Of a stretch of 64,000 nucleotides of DNA, positions 46,630 through 57,728 are shown piece by piece (position 1 is the stretch's first letter; each line of letters begins with the position of its first letter). Below the pieces are notes generated by a model. The model did not search any database. It saw nothing but the letters and a program-made list of their open reading frames with translations, and was not told the DNA's origin. This DNA is from Phoenix dactylifera (lineage: Eukaryota; Streptophyta; Magnoliopsida; Arecales; Arecaceae): assembly GCF_009389715.1 (NCBI RefSeq), contig NW_024068001.1, positions 237,456-301,455 of the forward strand, written 5' to 3'. Both the position numbers and the translations under genes were made by a program.

Positions 46630-48866
46630 TCACCCCATGGGAGTATCACAACCCGCCATCCCGGGGTTGCAATCATGAAACTCCACCTCATTCACAGATC
46701 CCTCACTAACCAATCCTCCTCTGTTCTCCTTCCTCACCGCACCCTTCAATTGATCCAAGGCACAGAGGGGAACATCACTAGTCTCCGGCGCGGGGCACCC
46801 TACACGAACCACCACCTCATTCCCAGGTCCATCACAAGCCAATACTCCTGTATGCACCCTCTCCACAGCATTCTTCAATTGGTCCAAGACTCGGAGGTGA
46901 GCACCACCAGTCTCCGGCTGAGCCTCCTGGCCCAACACCGTTCCTAGCTCTGCTGCAGGAAGCAACGGACCCCTATGCAGCCTGCTACCAGAATCCTCAC
47001 TCAGGCCACCCCCCACACCACAGGGTCTAGAGGACTCTCCCGTATCCGGCAGCACAGGGAGCTTACCCCGATCCACCTGTAAGGCTGTGGCCACCGCAGA
47101 CGGAGGTTGGTCGAGCGGCCCAACCGCAACCCCCATCCCCACCGAAAGACACGGCCCTTCCTTCTTCCTAGCCTGCCGTGCCGCCTGATCAACTGCCAAC
47201 TCCGGGGCCAACGCCGTCACAGAGAGGGACCGGGCCAGAGTCTTCCCAGTCGCCCCCACCACCACACGCCGAGAGGGACCACCGCCTTTGGACTCCCGCT
47301 CCGCCCTAGGAGGCCGACCGCCCACCGCCGAGAGGGCGGAGGGGAGCTCTTGCTCCTCCAGCGGCGGCTTCCCCCCGGCCTCTCCTTCCTCAAAGAACCA
47401 AACCCTCCCCCGGGGGAGGTCGAGCGAAGCAGCCCCTTAGATCTAGCCGGGCTTCTGCTTCATTTCATCGGGCTCCGACCCATACCGCCGAGGTCAATGG
47501 CATCAGCCTTGACCCCGAGAATGGATCCCACCTCGCCCGCATCATCAGACTCGACCCCATCCCGAACAAATTTGGGTCCCGCCTCACCCACAGCCCGAGT
47601 CGGCACTGAGTCGATTCCGCCCGAGCTCGGACCTGGATCCAACACAGCCGCCGCGCCTTCGGCCTGGGTGGAGTAACTCGGGCCGCCCTTGTTGACGCCT
47701 CCGCCGGCTTCCGAGACGTCCTTCTCCGGCGTCCTTCGGCGAGCAACCTTGGTGGGCTTTTGCCACCCGTCAAGGTCGATCGGGGAAGATCCCGCACCAT
47801 CCCTGTGAAGGGTTTTAGCATGTTATAATGCGCAGCGGAAGTTAGGAATTTTAAAAATTTCTTGATAAAGTTTCTTAACATAAAACCCTTATAAGCACCC
47901 ACGGCGCCCGCACATGACCCGTGACCATCCATGGGCCGAACACCGCGGATCCTCCGGTTCACCACCACCCCCATTCACCTGAGCCGACGGCCTCGGGGGC
48001 TCCATCCCATCACCAGGAATCTCCCCTTCTTCCGCCACCACGGCCTCCGGGATGGAAAAGCACAGTTCGCCATCGGATGCCCAATACGCCCGCACCTGGA
48101 GCAGGGAGCCGGCATGTTTTCATAGATGAAATCCTGCCAAAATACCTCCGCAACCCCCTTCGATGACCCCCTCACTAGCGTGCCCGGTTTAAGAGGAGCA
48201 GAGCAATCCAAGCAACCTTCACTCTGGCAAAACCACAGCGCCTCCCCTGCTCTGTGACCCCATCCAAGGCCAGAGGAGTTCCGGCAGAGGCAGCAATCCG
48301 CATGATGGTCGCCTTCTTCCAGTAATCCAAAGGCAACCTAGGCATGCGGAGCCAAACGACCACCCGGCTGAGTCCCTCGTCGCCCGGAATGAAGTTAGGA
48401 CGCCACCGGTCCATTGCAAGAAGCTGACCGGCCACCATCCACGGACCGCTCGCCAGAGCAGCTTCCCGATCGACCTCGTTCTCAAATCGGACAGCGAAGA
48501 ACCCGTCCATCAACAAGAAGCATTCCACCTCGTATCCCAAGCGCCCCACCCTTTTGATTTCCTTCGCCACCCAGTCCGCCGGAACATACCTCCCAAGACT
48601 TCTCACCAGGATCGTGGAGTTCCGCCACTCCGAACGACTTCCCTCCAGCTCCTCCTCCGGGACATCCACCACCTCGGAAAACCTTCTCTGCAGAAGTTCC
48701 AACACCCGTGGGGAGGACGATAGGAGGGGGATCCATGTTGCCTCCGCGGCTCTCCCTTGGCCACATCTGCCCATGAACGACCCTTCTCCGCAGCCCCGGG
48801 GCCTAAGCCCTTCGGCATCTCAGCTCCCGGCGCCGCCGATCCATCCCCCAAATCGGTCATCCCCAC
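46630..48866 (-). pseudogene. LINE copy 2 ORF1: DUF4283 plus CCHC knuckle, interrupted
   Basis: ATG at 48866 starts MGMTDLGDGSAA, soon followed by EKGRSWADVAKGEP. After a frameshift near 48755 comes the DUF4283 region (GPWMVAGQLLAMDRWRPNF, ~48450). After another near 48190 comes the CCHC knuckle CSRCGRIGHPMANC (~48120-48075). The C-terminal half is Pro/Arg/Gly-rich and ends at TGA 46632-46630, three bases before the ORF2 ATG. A small foreign insertion at 47808-47890 breaks the frame. The protein would be the RNA-binding gag-like partner of ORF2. Confidence 0.82.
47808..47890. mobile_element. 83 bp MITE-like insertion in LINE ORF1
   Basis: AAGGGTTTTA at 47808-47817 and TAAAACCCTT at 47881-47890 form a perfect 10 bp terminal inverted repeat. 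The AT-rich core contrasts strongly with the GC-rich LINE on both sides. No target duplication is obvious (flanks CTGTG and ATAAG), so the superfamily is not assigned. Confidence 0.6.
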
Positions 48867-49004
48867 GCACCCTCACCTATTCGACAGAATACCCCAAAGA
48901 CCCCCCAGAAAACCCGTCCTCCGTCTTTTCCGCCTCAACCTCTTCTCGTTCAAATGTGATATTTTTACCACCCCCAACTCTTCTCCTTTTTCAAATTCCC
49001 AGCC

Positions 49005-49140
49005 TTAAATAAGAAAGCTGAATATGAAGCGCTTATTATTGGGATTAAGCTTTCTAAACAGTTCGGTGTTCCGCAATTGAAGGTCTTCAGTGACTCCTAA
49101 TTTATTGCCGGCCAAGTGCGAGGATCAAATATCCGCGTTG
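49005..49140 (+). pseudogene. Ty3/gypsy RNase H fragment
   Basis: The plus frame from 49008 reads NKKAEYEALIIGIKLSK, then LKVFSDS, a TAA, and FIAGQVRG. This is the RNase H motif AEYEAL...SDSQL..GQV of Tat-type gypsy elements, with the Q codon turned into a stop (49098-49100). It abuts the 5' end of LINE copy 2. The rest of the element is not visible. Confidence 0.75.
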
Positions 49141-51400
49141 GGGAAGAGCACCCATGTTTCCACGCAGTGTTTTCCCTCATGGCTTTGCCCTTTAAAAGGT
49201 ACCTCTGAAAAGAAAAGAGTCACCCTCCATTTAAGGCACAGCCCTCTTCGTCACTCAAGCAGTATGACACTAAAATCCCAGGATCCGCTCCCCCTCAGCA
49301 GCACTATTGCCTCACTATTTTGATTTAGGCATTGAAGGATCCTCTGCCAGAAATTTTTCAGTAAGCGGACTTTTTGCAAGTCATCATCGGAGAAGACCAG
49401 CTCTTCCACACATCGGTCGCCTCGTTCAGTTCGATTCTTACGGATTTCAGAGCAAGCCGAGGAATACTCCGACTTCAATCTAGGATTCAGCGGCAACTGG
49501 GTTGAAGAGTTGGTATTTTATTATCTAGTATTAAATGGCAAACTTCTGTTCATGAGCAGCAATTTAAAGTACGATAGATGATGGGTGCAAAGATGCCCTC
49601 CCTGGTGACACGTACGAGCTCCCGTAGAATCCCTGTTTGGAACCAAACACCGAATCACCTCCCACGTCAGCAGGGTAAGAGAACCCAAAGCTATCCCCAG
49701 CCACGTGCGATCTTTCCTCTCCCGTTGACTCCGAACCCTTGCAGTTATTTCTAAAAATGATATGGATGCCGAACCCCACCGACCCTAAGTTTCCTAAAAC
49801 GTCACCATTCCCATCCGACGGCCACAAACACCCCATCCCACCATCCCTCGTCACATGGTGGGACCCATCCCACCATCCCTCGCCAACCGTTAGATCTCCC
49901 AATAGTTACTTCGCGATCCGTGCAGGCGGATGAAAAAAAGTTCGCAGCGGGCGCGATCCAGTGGTTGGATCCATCGTTCTTCGCTCGGAAGATACAACCC
50001 CTCCATTCCCCCCTTCCCATTACGACAGCTCCACCCGCCAAATTCATCGGGCCCACCACTGCTTTTTTTGTTGACACGTACGCTAACATCCTCATCAGAT
50101 TCGTGCCAAGGAAGCATAAGTCCTCCATCGACACGTGCGCCGTGACACTTGGAAGCCGGTGGGGTCACCAGGCCATTGATAGGAGAGGGGTGAGGATAAA
50201 GGATAAGGTCCTTTGAAACTATGAATGTGGATTCTTCCGTTGCGTTTCCACCTTTCTCTCCCCTTTGTTTAAAATATTCTTTTAGCCTTCTCTTCTTCTC
50301 TTTCCCCTACGTCATTTTTTTCTAAAGCAAGTTGCCATGTCCCTCACGAAATTGCCCGGCAGACATTATGGCATGGCCCATGCTTTTAATTGCGCTAAAG
50401 AGAACATTGAGGAGCTCGGTTAAAGACGTCAACGAAGCCACACCAAGGTAAGACCTCTCACACGTAGCCAAATGTTTGGTGATAGCTTGCTAAAGTGACA
50501 TGAACATTTATTTAACATAATCATCATATCATAATGGCACAACCATCACTTATAATCCACTCTAATGTTCTACCTAAAATACAGTGCAATTTTTTTATTA
50601 TCGATGACCTTTTGAATGTAACTAGTAAAGGAATTAAAATGAGTGAGTTGAAATATACTACCTAAATTCCATGACATCAATCCCACAATAGGTAGCCCAC
50701 GCGAAAGGTGAGATGCTAATAACCCCATCACCAGCATCAATACTAGGCAAGTTATTCTTATTGATGAACTTTTAGCTGAATATAATTAATTATTTATTAA
50801 GCACTCATTAGTTACAAATCGAGGACATTATTTGTTTTTATTGTTAATAGGTAGTGGCCATCATGTATGTTGCTGTCGCCTTTCGAATACATGCTTTTGT
50901 CACTGATTATATCTTATTTTTAAGAAAAAAATGGCCCCTTATTTTGGAATGTTGAATTGTTAATCCCAGCCTAATTATTGTTGAACACCAAATGCGTGAC
51001 TAACAACAATGCCTCTTTTGCCACTATGCACCTCAACAGCACTCAAAAAACTAAAGGCTTCTCCAATTGGAGTAAGGACCAACCTATGTGCAATCAATTC
51101 CAGGTTGGGGTCTTCAGTCTTACTTGCCATAGGTTGCATAAGCTGCAATCTTCTAATCTAGTGAACAGATGTGTCAATAGAGAGTAGATAAGAGAGAAGC
51201 ATTCAGCTGTTCGAGCTTTGTAAAATCAAACACACTATGCTAATCAGAACAAAAAAATGAGGGTCATCCACAGTTGATGAAAAAAAAGGGGTCAGTCACA
51301 CAAATATAGACCAACTTTTCCATTGGTCCCTAAAACGGTTACTGAGTAGGTAGGAAAGACCATGAGGATTGTACCGACTAGAAGAAGACGACCCTTTCCT
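49141..51400. other. Intergenic DNA; upstream region of the miRNA gene
   Basis: The part 49560-50220 is GC-richer, with several ACGTG/CACGT words (49614, 49703, 50078, 50141), and may be an old promoter or repeat. No protein-coding gene is recognised. Confidence 0.45.
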
Positions 51401-51435
51401 AACCCTCTACTGTGCTACCAATAAAAACGCTCTGC

Positions 51436-51443
51436 TATAAATA
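51436..51443 (+). promoter_or_regulatory. TATA box of the MIR156 gene
   Basis: A perfect TATAAATA lies in CTGCTATAAATAGTGGG, 188 bp above the mature miRNA. Transcription would start near 51465-51475. Plant MIR genes are Pol II genes with such TATA boxes. Confidence 0.7.
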
Positions 51444-51608
51444 GTGGGGAAGGGAGGAGTTCTTTGTTACCCGAGAACTTTTCACATCCCTTATGCCCCT
51501 GTAGCTATTACCATTCTTCACCACCTTTATAGCTCCCTTCATGCTATGTCTTCCACCTCTCTGTCATTTTTTATCCCCTCTATGATATCGGTAGGAGGCA
51601 AGGGAGGC

Positions 51609-51712
51609 TTGTGGTGATGCTGCTGACAGAAGATAGAGAGCACATATGATGAGATGCATGGTGCTTCGCATCTCACTCCTCTGTGCTCTCTATGCTTCTG
51701 TCATCACCTTAG
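51609..51712 (+). ncRNA. MIR156: MIR156/157 microRNA precursor hairpin
   Basis: The mature miRNA is TGACAGAAGATAGAGAGCAC at 51624-51643, identical to a known miR156/157 family form. The opposite arm, 51683-51708 (GTGCTCTCTATGCTTCTGTC...), pairs with it in blocks of 11 and 9 base pairs separated by one bulged G, then GGTGA with TCACC lower down. The loop holds its own stem, GAGATGC (51651-51657) with GCATCTC (51668-51674). miR156 guides cleavage or repression of SPL transcription-factor mRNAs and keeps the plant juvenile. The arm order, star sequence and loop length fit the family, so it looks functional. The transcript's 3' end is not visible. Confidence 0.95.
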
Positions 51713-53570
51713 CCCCTTTTCTCATTTTAATCTGTCAAGTTGGAAACTGACTTGGTTGTTGTTTGTGTTCATATTTTGGCAGATGAGAGCAGGAGGACTT
51801 ACATCCGGAGGGTGCTTGAGGGATAACGTTTGAGGTTAGCGTTGAGGTTTTTGTTAATGGAGTGTCGATTGTGTGATATGAAAATCACTGCTATGCTTTG
51901 GTTGTTTATTTGTTCGGCATTTTGGAAGGGATGTGTTTCGATTTTCTTCTATAATATGAGAACAATTTTGTGAGAGAAATATATGAAAATAAATATGATT
52001 CTTTGTTCTGCAGCATATATAGCTTTCTTGGATGGGTCTTCTTTTAAAAAGCTCTTCCAGTTTCATGTTTGGGAATGATATTCTTTTGTTATGTTCCTTC
52101 GTAAATTGTTTAATAACAGATCTGATTCGTATTTTCTCCATCCATATATATTACACAGACATAGTTAAGAGGCCTACCTTATCCAGATCTTGATGCATGA
52201 TCCGATTTTTTTGTTGTCACCCTAAAAATTCATGCAAATTATAGTTGATTAAAGCAATACCTTTTGAATTTCTTATCGTAGAAAATTTATTTTTGTAGAT
52301 TTATTGAATCTTTTAAGTTGTTCATCATGAATGGAGGATAATGGTGTTATGTGATGGCACCCAATTTTGGTGAGGTTTGGTTTCGCGTGCATTGCTGGCG
52401 TTTTTGTTGTAGGTGAGGGAAGTTGGGTGGATGGATTTGAAATGGAAGCATGATGGCTTTCTTTTTCTTATGCATATCCTCACTTCTCTCTCCCTGGCCA
52501 TCCACCATGAGAACTGGGGCATTTAATAATTATACGCATACGAATACTTATTCACCACCGAGAAATAGGGAATTTATAGAAATAGGAATGGGTGGTTCTA
52601 GCTTTTTGAGCTTAATGGCTTGGGCTTGCGGTCATGCTTAGTTTTCGTATGTGAATGACAGAGATGGCTTTGCATGACCAATGGGATTAAGGTTGGGTTT
52701 GGCATTTTGGGTTTCGAAAGACTTGCATCAAGTTTTGGTTTATGAACATTTATAGACCATGACTAAGGTTGCACTTTCGTTTTAATTTGTTTGTGTCGTT
52801 ATGAATAGGCTTCGAAATATGGGCTCGGGTTCGTTGTTGACTGGAATGTAAGTGTACAAGGATGGTTTTAAGTCATGGATTGTATTTGGCATGTTAATTT
52901 TGTTATGGGTTATGAGTGAGTAATCTTTGGTTTTGGGTTCGTGAAAAAAGATTATGGTATTTTAGGTTTGCTGTGCGGTATGGTTTAGAAGTCCGTTCGA
53001 AAACTATAGTTATAAAGAATAGGCCAATTAGACCGATAAGAGCTACCTACAACATCTTTTTTGTTTTCTTCTTTCTGGGATCTAAACCTTTGCGCAATCT
53101 ACCAGCATCCACAGACTCATTCTTGCTAATACCATACTTCCCCTATGCTTTATATAGGCTCAGAAATACCTGAGTGGGTGGTCAAAAGAATTGATAAAAG
53201 ATAAGCACAATTACGAAGCCCAGTCCATTGTTATGCCGATTAATCTTACGGTAAAGCTAGTGTGATGTTATTATGGAACAATCCATTGCAGCACACAGTC
53301 ATGGACCTAAACAGGCCATTCATTGAATTCTAACTCGCTTGTTTCTTACCGAGCTAAACAAATCAACTCTAAGCTTTCGGCTACGTTGAAACAAGACCCA
53401 AGCATGTTCTGGATTCAACCTGGCTAAAAAGGCTCGATGGACCGGACCGGACCAAACCATGTCGCCCAACGTTCCAGACCAGTCAGTCACGAGCACCAAC
53501 TACCTCACCTTTCAAACCGGCTGGTCAACAAGACAGCCGTGCAAAGAGTTCCTACCTTCTTCCAACACCA
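51713..53570. other. Intergenic DNA between MIR156 and the proline-rich gene
   Basis: No gene is recognised. The part after 53390 is more GC-rich and leads into the promoter of the proline-rich gene. Confidence 0.5.
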
Positions 53571-53571
53571 T

Positions 53572-53578
53572 TATATAA
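53572..53578 (+). promoter_or_regulatory. TATA box of the proline-rich gene
   Basis: TATATAA lies 59 bp upstream of the ATG at 53637, leaving a short leader of about 30 bases. Confidence 0.7.
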
Positions 53579-53636
53579 GAAGGCACGAACCAATATAGAA
53601 GCCATCTCTCCACGCAACCTTCAGTCAAATACTCTC

Positions 53637-53905
53637 ATGGACCCCCGCAGGCACCCTCCGCCGCCCGGTCCCTTTGCTCCTCCACCGCCCGGTCCCTTTG
53701 CTCCTCCACCGCCAGGTGCTTACGCTCCACCGCCGCCAGGACCATGGCAGCCCGGTCCAAGCCCTTCGCTGCGCCGCCGCCGCCGCCGCCGCCAGGCCCA
53801 CCTGGCCCCCCTCCACCACCTGCCTTCTTCGATCCCTACGCGCCGCCTCCGCCAGGCCCACCGCCGCCGGGGCCTTACCCTCCACCGCCACCACGTTATC
53901 AATGA
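53637..53905 (+). CDS. Small proline-rich protein gene, apparent frameshift
   Basis: ATG at 53637 opens MDPRRHPPPPGPFAPPPPG, with repeats of PPPPGPFA up to GPWQPGP near 53758. The proline-rich reading then continues in a different frame (SKPFAAPPPP, FFDPYAPPPPG, ending PPPPPRYQ and TGA at 53905). A one-base indel near 53750-53790 is likely; alternatively the second frame could begin at ATG 53743. There is no signal peptide, so it is probably not a secreted cell-wall protein. A TATA box and an AATAAA at 54153-54158 suggest a real, compact transcription unit. The function is unknown. Confidence 0.55.
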
Positions 53906-54152
53906 ACAAAGCAGCCGCTTATGCCTCAACAAAGCAACGTCCACAATCAGGAGGAGCAAACGCGAAAAGTTGGAATAGATTGTTGTTGTTTAGGAGGGAA
54001 TGATAGAAAGAAGTATTTATGTGAATAAATGAGGAGGCTATGCATGATTGTGTTACTAATGGATGGTTGTATGGTTGGATGATCGTTGTCCCGTTTCGTT
54101 TTGGGTTATGTTAATACCAGTATCTGACTCCTGCTTTTTACGTGATTTATGT

Positions 54153-54158
54153 AATAAA
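54153..54158 (+). terminator. Poly(A) signal of the proline-rich gene
   Basis: AATAAA lies about 250 bp downstream of the stop codon at 53905. Confidence 0.55.
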
Positions 54159-55272
54159 GGTGGAGTGCCAATCCAAAGATATTATGGAGCTTAGTTCGGC
54201 TCTTGTTCTCGTCTTCACTGGCTTCTGTCCTGAATGACTAAGCTTAGAAAGGAATATTTGGGGTGCTTCACGCCATACAGCTTTCCATGCATCTTCTCCT
54301 GTCCCTGCCCTCCCCTGTTCCCCTGTTTCTCTCTGATCCAGATATCAGTGGATCGGCAAAGGGTTTCCAGTCAATCATCAGACAAATGGAGGAGCAAATT
54401 GTTAAATCTATTTCCAATTTGATCTCGATGATTATCTTTATGACTTAATCTTTTTATCCATATTGTAAATATTTAGACATGTATTTGTTATAAAAAGGAT
54501 GCGCATACAAAAAAGAAGAAACCAAAATATAATTACGTTATATGAATATAGGATCTCAGCTGATCATTTTGAGGGTTCCTTTTTTTTTTTTTTTGAGGCA
54601 AAAATGTGAACAAAGGATATCAAGGAGAATTACGGCATGACGGAAAATGAAGCCAGAGTCTATAAGCTGGAAGAACAAAGTATAACGCATGAACAAGATG
54701 CATCACTGCGAGTATCACAACCTTGCACCGATTTCAAGATCATTACTCAAAACAAAGCCAAGCACTGAGCATCACCATCACTGAACAATCAATAGCTCAC
54801 CACATATCAGTTAATGCCCTGCTAACAACGATACAAAACCTCTTGTATCTATTATTTGGATGCGCAGAGCCTATATTTCTTAGGGGTAAAAATACGAGGA
54901 GATGGTGCAAACAAAGAACAGAGAATGCCCCAATCTCACCTGCAGTCTTAGTTGATGCAAGACTTCCGGGACACTGGCTGCGGTGTCGTAAGGTATATAT
55001 ATAGTGTGTCACCCACACACTCGATCAGACACGAGTCCAACTTCGTAGCTGGATCGGTCATCCTCGATCTTTCAGTGCATTCGCCAACAAATCCGCAAAT
55101 CAAATGGCAAGAGGTTTCTATCTGATAGAATACACCATGATACCAGTACTTATTTTGAAAGGGATGGCTAAAACACTTGTTCTCTATGCCATCGTTAGCA
55201 AGCCATACTAGTGAGGGAGTGGACCGTATGATAATGGTGGAGTGGGCAGAGGGACGGTGGCGGCCTAGGCTG
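54159..55272. other. Intergenic DNA
   Basis: No gene is recognised. A poly(T) tract at ~54580-54595 followed by GAGGCAAAAATG may be a short retroposon tail. Confidence 0.45.
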
Positions 55273-55901
55273 TTATGCTCGGGGCGGCGGAGGTCCACGG
55301 CGCGGCAGCCTGGGCGGTGGCGGAGGTCCCGGACAGGGCTGGGCGGTGGCGACGGTCTGGGCGTGGGTTGCGGTCTTGGAGGGGGTGTCGTTCTAGGCGG
55401 GGGCCTCAGCGGTGGCGGCGGTCGGGGCAGGGGTTGCGGTCTAGGTGGGGGCGGAGGTCCGGGCGATGGACGCGGTCTGGACCTGGGGGGTGGCGGCGGT
55501 ATCGGGGGGTTCTGGCCGGCGCAGTGGCCTTGGTGGTGGCGGAGATTCCGGCCAGGGGCTGGGCGGGGGTTGCGGTCTTGGAAGGAGTGTCGGTCTAGGT
55601 CTAGGCGGCCTCGGCGGTGGAAGTGGCTATCTAGGCGGTCGTTGCGGTCTAGGCGGGGGAGGAGGTGGGCCTGGGGGTGGCGGCGGTCGGGGCGGGTGTC
55701 GCGGTCTGGGTGGTGGTGGTGATCTGTGCCTCGGCGGCCTGTGGGGCGGGGGCGGCGGCGGCCTGTGGGGCGGGGGCGGCGGCGGCCTGTGGCGTGGCGG
55801 CGGCGGCCTGTGGGTGGCGGCGGTCTGGGCGGGGGCGGCGATCTGGGCCTGGGCGGTGGTGGGGGTTCTGGCCGGCGGGGTGGCGGCCGGGGCGGCGCCA
55901 T
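55273..55901 (-). pseudogene. Proline-rich protein locus 2, multiply frameshifted
   Basis: On the minus strand ATG at 55901 opens MAPPRPPPRRPEPPPPPRP. The proline-rich reading then moves to a second frame (HRPPPPRHRPPPPPP...), which ends at a TAG near 55634. It resumes in the first frame (PPPPPRPQPLPRPPPP) and finishes in another with PGPPPPPRLPRRGPPPP and TAA at 55275-55273. At least two or three shifts are needed, all in GGCGGC/GCCGCC repeats. A glycine-rich reading on the plus strand is possible but equally broken. It is probably a decayed relative of the genes at 53.6 and 60.1 kb. Confidence 0.45.
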
Positions 55902-56398
55902 TCTACCCACAGCGATCAAAGGTAGTTGAAGTGGGATGAACGTTTGGCTCAAGGTCGAGGAATCTTGCCCTTAGGCTTAGATAAAATCATAAAATAGAAG
56001 GTTAGGATCCTCTCTCTCCATCGCTGCTGAACTTTAGATGAGGCCAACAAAAAATATCAATAATATAAAAGTAATTAAAAAAAAGAAGAAAAAAAAAAGT
56101 GATAACCACGAATGCTTCTTACGTTCTGGTTTTGTTTATTTTTTTATTCTACCATTTTGTCTTCACAGACTATTGCGTTTTTACGGTTACATACCTTCTC
56201 GGGCAAAATCTCTTCACGTTGACCGTATTTTTTTTCGATAAGGTGGCAAAATTAAACTGCCCTAATATACATAGAGCTAATAGCATCCGAGTACAAAATA
56301 TTATACAACAGGGAAGGCAATAAAAATGTAGACCTTCAAAATACTGATTAAAAAGATGAGTTATAAATGAAGTTATCTCATCTTCTGCCCTGTTGACT

Positions 56399-56433
<35 letters not shown>

Positions 56434-56435
56434 TA

Positions 56436-56466
<31 letters not shown>

Positions 56467-57429
56467 AAAAAGATTATCAGCCTCAGAACCAGCAAAGTAT
56501 GATGAGCGGCATCCTTGCAATACTTCAGTGAGATGGTTCATTCGAGGGTGTAATTTTATTTTATTTTTTTTCCGATACTGAATTGAAAAATGTTTGGTCC
56601 ATCCCAGACGGTCTCCACAGCCCGTTCTAAGCCTGTTCGCACTTGGGAGCGGAGGCCACGATGCGTACGGCATCATTGATCAAATCAAAACCCATTCTAC
56701 TCGGCCAACAAAATATAAATTGTGATTCATGGGCCAACCCGCCCGTATTTACACAAGAATTCTAGATATACAAGGAGTAAAACTCCCTTGCCCATATTTT
56801 CTTATTTGTAAGATTGCGATGGTAATTACGTAGTAGAGAGGCATTGCATGGTGTGATAATGGCGGACCAGGAGGATTGGAGGACTGTGCTTAGGAGGATC
56901 AAAAGGACCCAAAGAAAGAGCAGGACAAGGCAGTGCAAGCAATGGCGGCCCATGCTGTGGCTCGGAGGCGTGGTGACGGCAGATGGGGGGATGAATTGCA
57001 CCCGAGGTGTTGGATATTTGGCTCATTTGGGAAGACTCCTAGTTGATTGACTTGCAGGTCTGCACACGTTATTATCTTTTACTCCGCAATCTAGTCACGC
57101 TGATCTTTGATCTTTTGACTGTTGGTTAGCTGGCTTCCCATGGTGGATGCTTCTTTGTTAAGAATTAGCAGCCGGCCAATAGATAAATTTATTCTTTTGA
57201 GAAAAAGAATACATGAGTCCTTGTCTCATCTTTATCGTATGGAATTGGATAGAATTTAGCAACAACACTTTAGTTTTAATAACAAAAGTCACCTATAGGT
57301 GAGCTATACAAGGAATCAGTGGTTGACCTCCCCTATTTTCGAGACCTTGAGCAGCAATCTTTGTCTCTATAAACATTCTTAAAAATTTAGGCAAGCATGT
57401 ATCAAAATCTATTTGTATGTCAACTACAT
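55902..57429. other. Intergenic DNA
   Basis: Contains the TA microsatellite at 56399-56465. No gene is recognised. Confidence 0.5.
56399..56465. repeat. (TA)n microsatellite
   Basis: About 65 bases of alternating TA with two phase breaks. It is able to form cruciforms. Confidence 0.95.
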
Positions 57430-57728
57430 TGAGGGTATGTTTGATCGGGTGGAGTTGTGCACGGGAATAGATATAGAAATGAGTAATCTCATTCCAATTG
57501 TTTAGTTGGATCGAGGAAGTCCTATTATCATTCCAGTTCTAAAAAAAAAACAAAGAAACCCTAATCTCCCAAAACCCAATCCGACTCTCTCTTAATATTT
57601 AAAATCCATTTCATTTTTATTCTAATTCTAGCTACGAACCAAATACACCAAAAAAATATGGCCATTTCGATTCTCAATTCGGTCCATTCCGATTCCGATT
57701 CTAATTGTAAACCGAACGCACCCTAAAT
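57430..57728. mobile_element. Tourist-like (PIF/Harbinger) MITE
   Basis: The left end GAGGGTATGTTTGATCGGG and right end AACCGAACGCACCCT are imperfect inverted repeats of the GGGTGTGTTTGGTT type. The ~300 bp core is AT-rich, with CATTCC/GGAATG words typical of this MITE class. The target duplication is not clear. Confidence 0.55.

Larger units (their letters stand above)
42445..48990 (-). mobile_element. Near full-length L1-type LINE copy 2
   Basis: The poly(A) tail appears as an 18-base T run at 42445-42462. ORF2 (46626 to ~42500) and ORF1 (~48866 to 46630) are both present in the expected order, three bases apart. The 5' boundary near 48990 is inferred from where GC-rich LINE DNA meets a gypsy fragment. 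A convincing target-site duplication was not found. ORF2 is broken by only two frameshifts and one stop, so the insertion is fairly young. A small TIR element (47808-47890) sits in ORF1. Confidence 0.9.

Noticed and set aside
55177..55939. Glycine-rich protein on the plus strand
   Set aside because: It is a mirror of the proline-rich reading, broken into several frames, with no start or promoter; the minus strand is marginally better.
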